From Yinghuangia seranimata (lineage in GTDB: Bacteria > Actinomycetota > Actinomycetes > Streptomycetales > Streptomycetaceae), in NCBI RefSeq assembly GCF_029953285.1, contig NZ_JASAOI010000024.1, positions 62,001-126,000 on the forward strand: 64,000 nt of DNA, in the 5' to 3' direction. The translations under genes and the position numbers were made by a program. Shown one piece after another: positions 56,770 to 64,000 of this stretch. The stretch's first letter is position 1. Each line of letters starts with the position of its first letter. The notes beneath the pieces are model-generated. The model worked only from the letters and a program-made list of their open reading frames with translations, made no database searches and was not told where the DNA came from.

Positions 56770-57675
56770 TCAGGCGGGGGTCAGGGTGAGGAGGGTGGCC
56801 TCCGGGGGGCAGGCGAAGCGGAAGCGGGCGTAGCGGGAGGTGCCGCAGCCGGCGGAGACGTGGAGGTAGGTCTCGTTGCCGGCGGACGCGTAGCGGGACA
56901 GGCCCTTGGCGCGCTTGCGGTCCAGGTCGCAGTTGGTGGTCAGGGCGCCGTAGAAGGGGACGCAGACCTGGCCGCCGTGCGTGTGGCCCGCGATGACCAG
57001 GGGGTAGCCCTCGGCGGTGAAGGCGTCCAGCGCGCGGCGGTAGGGGGCGTGGACGACGGCGAGGGACAGCTGGGCGCCGCGGTCCGGGCCGCCGGCGACG
57101 AGCTCGTAGCGGTCGCGGTCGATGTGCGGGTCGTCGAGGCCGACGAGTTCGATCTCCAGGCCGTCGAGCTTGAGGCGGCCGCGCGCGTTGTTGAGGTTCA
57201 CCCAGCCGGCCCGGTCGAAGCCGTCGCGCAGGTCCTGCCACGGGTTCTCGGGGCCGTGCCGGCGGGTGCCGTCGTCGGGGCGCAGGTAGCTGGTCGGGTC
57301 CTTGGGGCGGGGGCCGAAGTAGTCGTTGGAGCCGAAGACGTACGCGCCGGGCAGCTCGGCGAGCGGCGCCAGGGCGTCCAGGGTCTCCAGGACGGCTTCG
57401 GGGTCGGACAGGTTGTCGCCCGTGTTGAGGACGAAGTCCGGCTTGAGCGCCGCGAGTCGGCGCAGCCAGTCCTGCTTCTTGCGCTGCCCCGAGACCATGT
57501 GGATGTCGGACACCTGGAGCACGCGCAGCGGGCGCATGCCGCGCGGCAGCACCGGCACCTCGACGCGGCGCAGTCGGAAGGATCGGGCCTCGTAGGCGGC
57601 GGCGTAGGTCAGGCAGGCTGCCCCTGTGGCGGCGATTCCCAGCGGCAGCGCAAACTTCGTTCGCATTCTTCCCAT
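56770..57675 (-). CDS. Metallophosphoesterase (calcineurin-like, membrane-anchored)
   Basis: The 301-residue protein has a short N-terminal hydrophobic anchor, then the metallophosphoesterase motifs VSDIHMVSGQ, NTGDNLSD, GSNDYFGP and VIAGHTHGGQVC. The dinuclear metal ligands are thus all present. It resembles YkuE/YaeI-like enzymes; substrate unknown. The start is ATG 57675 (or 57666). It is convergent to nothing on the left but divergent from yqeY on the right. Confidence 0.9.
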   Translation of the reverse strand: MGRMRTKFALPLGIAATGAACLTYAAAYEARSFRLRRVEVPVLPRGMRPLRVLQVSDIHMVSGQRKKQDWLRRLAALKPDFVLNTGDNLSDPEAVLETLDALAPLAELPGAYVFGSNDYFGPRPKDPTSYLRPDDGTRRHGPENPWQDLRDGFDRAGWVNLNNARGRLKLDGLEIELVGLDDPHIDRDRYELVAGGPDRGAQLSLAVVHAPYRRALDAFTAEGYPLVIAGHTHGGQVCVPFYGALTTNCDLDRKRAKGLSRYASAGNETYLHVSAGCGTSRYARFRFACPPEATLLTLTPA

Positions 57676-57776
57676 GGTTCCAGAGGTCGGCCCGGAGCGG
57701 GGAGCCGCTGGTCCGGTGCGTCGGCCCGGCGGCTAATTCGGTGTGGGCCGGTCGGGGCGGCTGCGACACTGGGGGC

Positions 57777-58232
57777 ATGAGTACCTTCAAGACCCGACTC
57801 CAGGCCGACCTGACCGAGGCCATCCGCGCGCGTGACGAGCTGCGTTCCTCGACGCTGCGGCTCACCCTGACCGCGGTGACCAACGAGGAGGTCGCGGGCA
57901 AGGAGGCCCGGCAGCTGTCCGACGACGAGGTCCTGAAGATCGTCGTGCGGGAGGCCAAGAAGCGCCGCGAGGCCGCCGAGGCGTTCGACCAGGGCAACCG
58001 CCCCGAGCAGGCCGCGCGCGAGCGCGCCGAGGGCGAGGTGCTCGCCGAGTACCTGCCGCAGCAGCTCGGCGACGCGGAGCTGGCGGAGATCGTGCGGGCC
58101 GCGATCGCGGAGACCGGCGCCTCGGGCCCGTCCGCGATGGGCCAGGTCATGAAGGTCGTGCGCCCGAAGGTCGGGGACCGCGCCGAGGGCGGCCGGATCG
58201 CCGCCGAGATCAAGGCGCAGCTGGGGTCCTGA
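57777..58232 (+). CDS. GatB/YqeY domain-containing protein
   Basis: The 151-residue protein is a stand-alone YqeY: FKTRLQADLTEAIRARDELRSSTLRLTL, DDEVLKIVVREAKKRREAAEAF, EVLAEYLPQQL and GQVMKVVRPKVGDRAEGGRIAAEIKAQL. The domain resembles the tRNA-binding tail of GatB; the role of the free form is not settled. GGGGG lies just before ATG 57777. A terminator follows. Confidence 0.93.
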   Translation: MSTFKTRLQADLTEAIRARDELRSSTLRLTLTAVTNEEVAGKEARQLSDDEVLKIVVREAKKRREAAEAFDQGNRPEQAARERAEGEVLAEYLPQQLGDAELAEIVRAAIAETGASGPSAMGQVMKVVRPKVGDRAEGGRIAAEIKAQLGS

Positions 58233-58264
58233 CCCCGTCCCCCGGAAGGGGGCCGCAACACGAC

Positions 58265-58301
58265 GCCGGGGGCGGTACGCGAGTCGCGTACCGCCCCCGG
58301 C
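58265..58301. terminator. Terminator between yqeY and PBP genes
   Basis: Perfect 18-bp stem of the two arms 58265-58282 and 58284-58301 with a one-base loop as written (3-base in practice), then CGCCTTTTG on the plus strand. Confidence 0.88.
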
Positions 58302-58326
58302 GCCTTTTGTGCGGACCGCCGTGCGG

Positions 58327-60612
58327 CTACTGCCCGTTGGGGTTGCCCGGGCCGCCCGGGCCGCCGGGGCCACCCGGGTTACCCGGGTTACCCGGACCGC
58401 CCGGCCTGTTCTGGTCGTCCGGCTTCGGCGGGTCGGCCGGCTTGGGGTGCTGGTCGACCGGCGGCGGGATGGCACCGCCCGGCGGCGGCGTGAAGTACGC
58501 CTTCGGCTGCCCGGCCAGCGCGGTGGTCATCGCCTTGTTCCAGATCGGACCCGGCACCGTGGAGCCGTACACCGGCGACACCCGCTTGCCGCCGATCATG
58601 ATCGGGCCGTCGTCGGGCTCCATCGTGATCGGCTTCTGCGGGTGGCCGACCCACACCGCGGTGGACAGCTGCGGCGTGTACCCGACGAACCACGCGTTCG
58701 TCTTCTTGTCGGTGGTACCGGTCTTGCCCGCGTTGTCGCGGCCGTCCTTCAGGCCGACCTTCTGGCCGGTGCCGCGCTCGGTGACGCCGGCCAGCAGGGC
58801 GTTGATTATGTCCGCGTTCTCGGGCTTGATCAGCTGGCGGCAGTTCGCGCCCGGTACCGGCAGCTTGGTGCCGTCGAGGCGGGTGACCTCGGTGATGGCG
58901 ATCGGGGCGCAGTACTTGCCGCGCGCCGCGAAGGTCGCGTACGCGTTGGCCATGCTCAGCGGCGTCACGGTCTGCGAGCCGAGGGTCATGGACGGCGCCT
59001 GCTCGAGCGGCTTGCCGTTGCCGAGTGTCACGCCCATGTTCTGCGCGAGCGTCGCGACCGGGCAGATGCCCATGTCCTTCTCGAGCATCACGAAGTACGT
59101 GTTGATCGAGTTGGCGAGCGCGGTCTGCATGTCGTAGGTGCCGAACTCGGTCTTCGACTCGTTCTTCAGGCCCTGCTTGCCGTCCCAGCCGTTGCCCTTG
59201 ACCTTGCTGCCGTCGCACGTCGAGAAGTTCTGGTCGTCGAACTTCATGATGTACGTCTCGGTCGTGTACTGCTGGCCGGCCTGGAAGCCCGCCTCCAGCG
59301 CCGCCGCGGCCGTGATCGGCTTGAACGTCGAACCCGGCTGGAAGCCGAGCTCGGAGCCGCCCATCGGCTTGCCCACCGAGTAGTTGATCACCGTCTGGTT
59401 CGCGGCGTTGTCGAAGCCGTACGGCCGGCTCTGCGCCATCGCCTTGATCTGCCCGGTGCCCGGCTCGATCATCACGACCGCGTCCGCGACCTCCTCGGTC
59501 TGCAGCACGCCCTCGGTGGCCGCCTTGTACGCGGCCTCCTGCATCTTCGGGTCGAGCGTCGTCTTGATGCGCAGGCCGCCGGCCCGCCACAGCGCGTCGC
59601 GCTCCTCCTTGGTCTTGCCGAAGACCGGGTCGTTCTTGACGACGCGCTCGGCGTAGTCGCAGAAGAACGCCGACCCGTTGACCTTGTCGGAGACGATGCA
59701 GCCGTTGGGGAGCGGCTGCGGCTTGAGGTTGAGCTCGGTGGCCTTGGCGGCGTCCGCGTCCGCCGGGCTGATGATCTTCAGCTCGGCCATGCGCGCGAGC
59801 ACGATGTTGCGGCGCTCCTTGGCGGCGTTCGGCGCGGCGATCGGGTCGTACTTGGTCGGCGCGTTGACGACGCCGGCCAGCAGCGCGGCCTCGGGCAGCG
59901 ACAGGTCCTTCGCGTGCTTGCCGAAGTACCGGTACGACGCGGCCTCGATGCCGAACGCGCGCTGTCCGAACGGGATGATGTTGAGGTACTTCTCCAGGAT
60001 CTGCTCCTTGGTGAAGCGCTGCTCCATCCCGATCGCGTACTTGAGCTCCTTGATCTTCCGGGAGAGCTCCTGCTTGGTCGCGTCGGCGACCTTCGCGGGG
60101 TCGTCGCCGGCGAGCTCGACGAAGATGTTCTTCACGTACTGCTGGGTGAGGCTCGACCCACCCTGGACGTCGCCGCCCGACTGGTTCTTCACGAGCGCGC
60201 GCAGCGTGCCCTTGAGGTCGATCGGGCCGTGCTGGTAGAACCGCGAGTCCTCGATCGCGACGATCGCCTGCTTCATGATCGGGGCGACCTGGTCGATGCC
60301 GACGAGGATGCGGTACCGGTCGTACAGCATCGCGAGCTGGTTGCCGTTGGCGTCGTAGATGTACGACGGCTGCGCCAGGTAGGGCGCCTCGAGCTCGTTC
60401 GGGAAGTCGTCGAAGTTCTCGGCCCCGGCCTTCGCGGCCAGTCCGAGCCCGCCCACGATCGGCAGCGCGATGCCGGCGAGCAGCGCGCCCGCCAGTACCG
60501 CGGCTCCGATGAACGCGGCGATCCTGCCGGAGAAGCCTATGAAGGACGGCGGGCGCCCGGGGCGGCGACCCGGAGAGCCGGGGCGGGATTTGCCGGAGGG
60601 GGTACGAGCCAT
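58327..60612 (-). CDS. Bifunctional class A penicillin-binding protein (transglycosylase/transpeptidase)
   Basis: The 761-residue protein has a basic cytoplasmic start and one membrane helix (about 30-60). The GT51 domain follows, with EDSRFYQHGPID and GGSSLTQQYVKN. The transpeptidase domain has Ser428-Thr-Phe-Lys, Ser-Ile-Asn and GKTGT. It makes and cross-links peptidoglycan outside the membrane. The C-terminus is a Pro/Gly/Asn repeat tail of about 50 residues. It lies next to wblA, divergent, as in Streptomyces. Confidence 0.95.
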   Translation of the reverse strand: MARTPSGKSRPGSPGRRPGRPPSFIGFSGRIAAFIGAAVLAGALLAGIALPIVGGLGLAAKAGAENFDDFPNELEAPYLAQPSYIYDANGNQLAMLYDRYRILVGIDQVAPIMKQAIVAIEDSRFYQHGPIDLKGTLRALVKNQSGGDVQGGSSLTQQYVKNIFVELAGDDPAKVADATKQELSRKIKELKYAIGMEQRFTKEQILEKYLNIIPFGQRAFGIEAASYRYFGKHAKDLSLPEAALLAGVVNAPTKYDPIAAPNAAKERRNIVLARMAELKIISPADADAAKATELNLKPQPLPNGCIVSDKVNGSAFFCDYAERVVKNDPVFGKTKEERDALWRAGGLRIKTTLDPKMQEAAYKAATEGVLQTEEVADAVVMIEPGTGQIKAMAQSRPYGFDNAANQTVINYSVGKPMGGSELGFQPGSTFKPITAAAALEAGFQAGQQYTTETYIMKFDDQNFSTCDGSKVKGNGWDGKQGLKNESKTEFGTYDMQTALANSINTYFVMLEKDMGICPVATLAQNMGVTLGNGKPLEQAPSMTLGSQTVTPLSMANAYATFAARGKYCAPIAITEVTRLDGTKLPVPGANCRQLIKPENADIINALLAGVTERGTGQKVGLKDGRDNAGKTGTTDKKTNAWFVGYTPQLSTAVWVGHPQKPITMEPDDGPIMIGGKRVSPVYGSTVPGPIWNKAMTTALAGQPKAYFTPPPGGAIPPPVDQHPKPADPPKPDDQNRPGGPGNPGNPGGPGGPGGPGNPNGQ

Positions 60613-60967
60613 GCGCCAAAGACTACGTGGCGAAACCTCCGGCACGGCGGAGGGACTTCGCCTACTCTGTAACAGAAGCCGGGGGACAGCTCCCCTCGCC
60701 TTGTTCACCCTTTCGAGTGAATTCAGGCCAAGGCGGGAGCTACCCGGCACGCGCCCGGCATCCGGCCCGCCGGCATCGCCCCAGGTCGCGCAAGAGTTTT
60801 CACCCGGACGGGTGGGCCCATATTTGCGCATAGTCCGTCCGGGTCATTGATGACTGCCCAGTAGGGGCTGTTGCGCGCGCCCGTCTTTTCGTAGCGTCCT
60901 GCTTGGCAACGGGATTTCCCGTCGCCGCCGTAGGGGGAGCCTCGAATCGGGAGAGGACGGCACCAGC
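60613..60967. promoter_or_regulatory. Divergent promoter region of PBP and wblA genes
   Basis: The 355-base gap contains no recognisable gene. TTGCGC and TAGCGT about 80-100 bases before wblA may be promoter elements, but the match is weak. Long leaders with several promoters are usual for Wbl genes. Confidence 0.4.
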
Positions 60968-61294
60968 ATGAGCTGGGTTACCGACTGGAACGCCCTGGCC
61001 GCGTGTCGCGCCAGCGATCCGGATGAGCTGTTCGTGCAGGGGGCGGCCCAAAATCGCGCGAAGGCCGTGTGTACCGGATGCCCGGTGCGCACCGAATGTC
61101 TGGCCGACGCCCTCGACAATCGCGTCGAGTTCGGGGTCTGGGGAGGTATGACGGAACGCGAGCGGCGTGCGCTGCTCCGACGCCGGCCGACGGTCACCTC
61201 GTGGCGCCGGCTCCTGGAGACCGCTCGTGAGGAGTACGAGCGGGAGATCCACGCCGACTACCACGAGAACATCGGCCTGCGAGCCGCGGGCTGA
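60968..61294 (+). CDS. wblA: WhiB-family regulator WblA
   Basis: The 108-residue protein carries four iron-sulfur ligands, Cys13, Cys35, Cys38 and Cys44 (CTGCPVRTEC), and the Wbl turn GVWGG, followed by the basic RRALLRRRP tail. The text matches WblA of S. coelicolor (recalled) almost throughout, apart from the last 15 residues. WblA is a pleiotropic switch that favours sporulation and represses antibiotic production. It keeps its place between the PBP and ArsA-like genes. Confidence 0.95.
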   Translation: MSWVTDWNALAACRASDPDELFVQGAAQNRAKAVCTGCPVRTECLADALDNRVEFGVWGGMTERERRALLRRRPTVTSWRRLLETAREEYEREIHADYHENIGLRAAG

Positions 61295-61552
61295 CGCCCG
61301 TTCAGAAGGCCGCGTGACGGTCGGTGTGGCACCGGCACGCACAGCAGTACCGAACAACAGCACCACAAGGCACCACCCCGCGGATGCGGCGGCACCGCGG
61401 CGAACCGCCGACACGCACCTCTGGTCCACCGGGCCCGGGAGTCAGGCCCCGGCTCGGGGACCACGGTGCGGCGCCGGTGCGGTACGCCACGGCCTCCGTC
61501 GACCTGCGGGCACCACGCGCGGCACCGCCATGCCGCGTCGATCCCGCACGGC

Positions 61553-62791
61553 TCAGGCCAGGTGCTGCCCGATCGCCCGCAGCCCCTCCAGGTCGTGCAC
61601 GTCGCCCGGCAGCGCCGGCACCTCGACCACCGGCACGTCCGGGTGGATCGACGTGAAGCGGGTGCGCACCCGCTCCTCCCGGCCGATCATCCGCAGCCGT
61701 TCCGCGTGCAGGGTGAGCAGCCCGGCGACCAGCCGCAGGTCCTCGGCCGACGGGCCGTCCTCGGCGGGCTCGTCGGCCCCTTCCTCCTGGTCGTACGCCA
61801 GCTCGATCAGTGTCTCGGCGGCCGCCGCGCTGCGCTCGGCCGACAGCTGGGCGGCGCGGGTCTCGTGCACGCGGTTGAGTACCAGCCCGGCGAGCGGCAT
61901 CGACTCGGCGTCGAGGCGTTCGACGAAGTAGGCGGCCTCGCGCAGCGCGTCCTTCTCGGGCGCGGCCACCACGAGGAACGCCGTGCCGTTGGCCTGGAGC
62001 AGCTTGTAGGTGGCGTCGGCGCGCTTGCGGAACCCGCCGAAGGTGGTGTCGAGCGCCGCGACGAAGGTCTGGATGTCCTTGAGCAGGTGCGTCCCGACGA
62101 CCTTGCTGAGCGCGCCCGTCATCAGTCCGACGCCGGCGGACAGGAACTTCAGCGCGCCGCGGCCGCCGACCTTGGCGGGCGCGGACAGGATGCGGATGAG
62201 CCGTCCGTCGAGGAACGAGCCGAGCCGCTGCGGCGCGTCGAGGAAGTCGAGCGCGGAGCGGCTGGGCGGGGTGTCGACGACGATGAGGTCCCACGAGCCG
62301 CCGCCGTGCAGCTGCCCGAGCTTCTCCATCGCCATGTACTCCTGCGTGCCGGCGAAGCTGGAGGACAGCGACTGGTAGAAGGGGTTCTCGAGGATCTGCC
62401 GGGCGCGCTCGGGGTCCGCGTGCTGTTCGACGATCTCGTCGAACGTCCGCTTCATGTCGAGCATCATCGCGTGCAGGCTGCCGCCCTTGGTCCGGTCGAC
62501 GCCGGGCACCTTGCGCGGGGTGTTGTCGAGCTCGGTCAGACCCATCGACTGGGCGAGCCGGCGCGCCGGGTCGATGGTCAGCACGACCACGTCGCGGCCG
62601 CGTTCGGCGGCGCGCAGCGCGAGCGCCGCGGCGGTCGTGGTCTTGCCGACGCCGCCCGAGCCGCAGCACACCACGATGCGGGTGTCCGGGTCGTCGATCA
62701 GCGGGTCGACCTCCAGGGCCGGGCCGCCGGCCGGGGAGCGGTCGGTGGTGCGGTCCGCGGCGCGCTCGGCACCGCGTCGGACGCCGGTCAT
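61553..62791 (-). CDS. ArsA-like P-loop ATPase, second of a pair
   Basis: The 412-residue protein has a deviant Walker [32 protein letters not shown] and [20 protein letters not shown]. The Asp and Pro-Pro motifs are those of the ArsA/Get3 group. Function in actinomycetes is unclear; it is not part of an arsenic operon here. ATG 62791 overlaps the stop of the first ATPase by 4 bases, with AGGGGG upstream. The pair lies next to wblA in Streptomyces. Confidence 0.92.
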   Translation of the reverse strand: MTGVRRGAERAADRTTDRSPAGGPALEVDPLIDDPDTRIVVCCGSGGVGKTTTAAALALRAAERGRDVVVLTIDPARRLAQSMGLTELDNTPRKVPGVDRTKGGSLHAMMLDMKRTFDEIVEQHADPERARQILENPFYQSLSSSFAGTQEYMAMEKLGQLHGGGSWDLIVVDTPPSRSALDFLDAPQRLGSFLDGRLIRILSAPAKVGGRGALKFLSAGVGLMTGALSKVVGTHLLKDIQTFVAALDTTFGGFRKRADATYKLLQANGTAFLVVAAPEKDALREAAYFVERLDAESMPLAGLVLNRVHETRAAQLSAERSAAAAETLIELAYDQEEGADEPAEDGPSAEDLRLVAGLLTLHAERLRMIGREERVRTRFTSIHPDVPVVEVPALPGDVHDLEGLRAIGQHLA

Positions 62792-63822
62792 GCGACCCCC
62801 TGTTCGCGCAGCGCGTCGGCGAGCCGGTACAGGCCGCCGAGGTCGACGCCGTCGGCCAGCAGCGGCAGCTCGTACATCGGCAGCCCGAGCCCGCGCACGG
62901 TCGCGCGCTCCTGGGTCTCGAGGACGATCCGGCCGGCGTGCTCCTCGGCCTCCTTCAGCAGCGCCGCGACGAGCGCCTTGGTGGGCCGCACGCGCGCGGC
63001 GCGCAGCCCCGCCTCGAGGAGCTCGGCGTTGAGCGCGCGGCCGGTGTCGGTCTCGTCGTCGGCGTGCAGCGGCGGCCGGGCCATGTTGACCACCACGCCG
63101 CCGACCGGCAGCCCGGTGCCGGTCAGCTCGGCGACGCCGTCGACGGTCTCCTGCACCGGCATCTCCTCCAGCAGGGTGACCAGGTGCACCGCGGTCTCGG
63201 GCGAGCGCAGCACGCGCATGACGGCTTCGGCCTGCGAGTGGATCGGCCCGAACTTGGCGAGCCCGGCGACCTCGGTGTTGACGTTGAGGAACCGGCTGAT
63301 GCGGCCGGTCGGCGGCGCGTCCATGACCACCGCGTCGTAGGCCCACACGCCCTTGACCCGGCGGCGCACCGCCTCGCACGCCTTGCCGGTCAGCAGGACG
63401 TCGCGCAGGCCGGGCGCGATGGTGGTCGCGAAGTCGATGGCGCCGAGCTTCTTGAGCCCCTTACCGGTGCGGCCCAGGTGGTAGAACATGTCGAGGTAGT
63501 CGAGCAGCGCTTCCTCGGGGTCGATGGCCAGCGCGTAGACCTCGCCGCCGCCCGGCGCCACCGCGATCTTGCGTTCCTCGTAGGGCAGTTCGGCGGTCTC
63601 GAAGAGCTGGGCCAGGCCCTGCCGGCCCTCCACCTCCACCAGCAGCGTCCGCTGGCCGCCGTGCGCGAGCGCCAGCGCGAGGGCCGCCGCGACGGTGGTC
63701 TTGCCGGTGCCGCCCTTGCCGCTGACCACGTGCAGGCGGACACCCTCCCAATCGGTGTCCGCGCCGGCCGCGCGGGGGCTGTCGTGCTGGGTCGCCTGGC
63801 TCACACAGTCGAGACTAACCAT
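62788..63822 (-). CDS. ArsA-like P-loop ATPase, first of a pair
   Basis: The 344-residue protein has the deviant Walker [63 protein letters not shown] and [20 protein letters not shown]. It is the same family as the second ATPase and probably forms a heterodimer with it. ATG 63822 has GGAG directly before it; a start at GTG 63804 is possible. Confidence 0.9.
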   Translation of the reverse strand: MVSLDCVSQATQHDSPRAAGADTDWEGVRLHVVSGKGGTGKTTVAAALALALAHGGQRTLLVEVEGRQGLAQLFETAELPYEERKIAVAPGGGEVYALAIDPEEALLDYLDMFYHLGRTGKGLKKLGAIDFATTIAPGLRDVLLTGKACEAVRRRVKGVWAYDAVVMDAPPTGRISRFLNVNTEVAGLAKFGPIHSQAEAVMRVLRSPETAVHLVTLLEEMPVQETVDGVAELTGTGLPVGGVVVNMARPPLHADDETDTGRALNAELLEAGLRAARVRPTKALVAALLKEAEEHAGRIVLETQERATVRGLGLPMYELPLLADGVDLGGLYRLADALREQGVA

Positions 63823-63933
63823 CTCCGCCGGGACGAACCGCGCGCGGTCGGCCGGGGTGACCCGCGTCACGCGGCGGGCGGGCCGCCGCGGGGCACGGGC
63901 CGACACCGGCCGACGCGCGCGTGGGGGTGCGGA

Positions 63934-64000
63934 TCAGGTCACCGTCGCCCGGACCGCGAACCGCGGGTCGCGGTGCGCGCCGGTCGCGAGGATGTCGCCG
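63934..64000 (-). CDS. Partial CDS running off the window (C-terminus only)
   Basis: The minus strand reads GDILATGAHRDPRFAVRAT-VT and a stop. It is open to the window edge with protein-like composition and lies upstream of the ATPase pair in the same direction. Too short to name. Confidence 0.4.
   Translation of the reverse strand, partial: GDILATGAHRDPRFAVRATVT

Noticed and set aside
58340-58400. GGGTTACCC-type repeats that could be taken for a CRISPR or satellite
   Set aside because: They are codons for the Gly-Asn-Pro tail of the PBP, without spacers.
61553-63822. Arsenic-resistance operon
   Set aside because: The ArsA-like ATPases lack arsB, arsC, arsD or arsR neighbours; the pair next to wblA is a conserved core arrangement.

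Overview
The window is about 64 kb of very high-GC DNA (roughly 70% or more) with dense genes, many GTG starts, GGAGG-type ribosome binding sites and hairpin terminators without strong U-tails. The gene content points to a filamentous actinomycete of the Streptomyces/Kitasatospora/Yinghuangia type. The tRNA-Ser, ffs, dnaX, ybaB, recR, DUF5063, lysC, asd block and the wblA block (bifunctional PBP, wblA, two ArsA-type ATPases) both match conserved Streptomyces chromosome-core order from memory. No prophage, integrase, transposase gene or CRISPR array was seen. The genus cannot be fixed from the sequence alone.

Left part (1-31 kb) is accessory. It opens with a LysR regulator, an S-adenosylmethionine (PF04672-type) methyltransferase and an alpha/beta hydrolase. 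A 1221-residue AfsR/SARP-like regulator follows, divergent from an SDR, MFS and Old-Yellow-Enzyme operon. The most striking unit is a two-gene operon at 10.5-12.5 kb. It pairs a tRNA-dependent cyclodipeptide synthase with a P450. Both look like close relatives of Mycobacterium tuberculosis Rv2275 and CYP121 (Rv2276), the mycocyclosin pathway. After this come a STAS protein, a TDT transporter, an ECF sigma/membrane protein pair, thioredoxin/MerR, a GNAT enzyme, an imine-reductase-like enzyme with a divergent HxlR regulator, a large ECF sigma/YciI pair, a secreted subtilase, a short RHH-VOC-methyltransferase operon, a WYL regulator, RidA, an Lrp-type regulator and a 14-TM-type MFS pump.

Middle part (31-44 kb) is core. 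It holds tRNA-Ser(GGA), SRP RNA, dnaX, ybaB, recR, DUF5063, lysC with an internal beta-subunit start, and asd. Then come a SigE-type sigma factor with its membrane partner, SURF1, and an S9 peptidase.

Right part (43.5-64 kb) starts with an FhuF-like Fe-S protein. An envelope/redox group follows: ECF sigma, a Met/His-rich membrane protein, a small membrane protein and a DsbA-like thioredoxin. Next are a 2OG-Fe(II) oxygenase, a complete narGHJI nitrate reductase operon, a lipoprotein, tRNA-Pro(CGG), a metallophosphoesterase, a YqeY protein, a class A PBP, wblA and two ArsA-like ATPases.

A non-coding element of about 430-470 bp occurs twice in opposite orientation (16.73-17.20 kb and 46.27-46.70 kb). 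Each copy sits between divergent genes and contains a nested hairpin whose stems are conserved while its loop differs. It is the main structure in the window that ordinary gene annotation does not explain.
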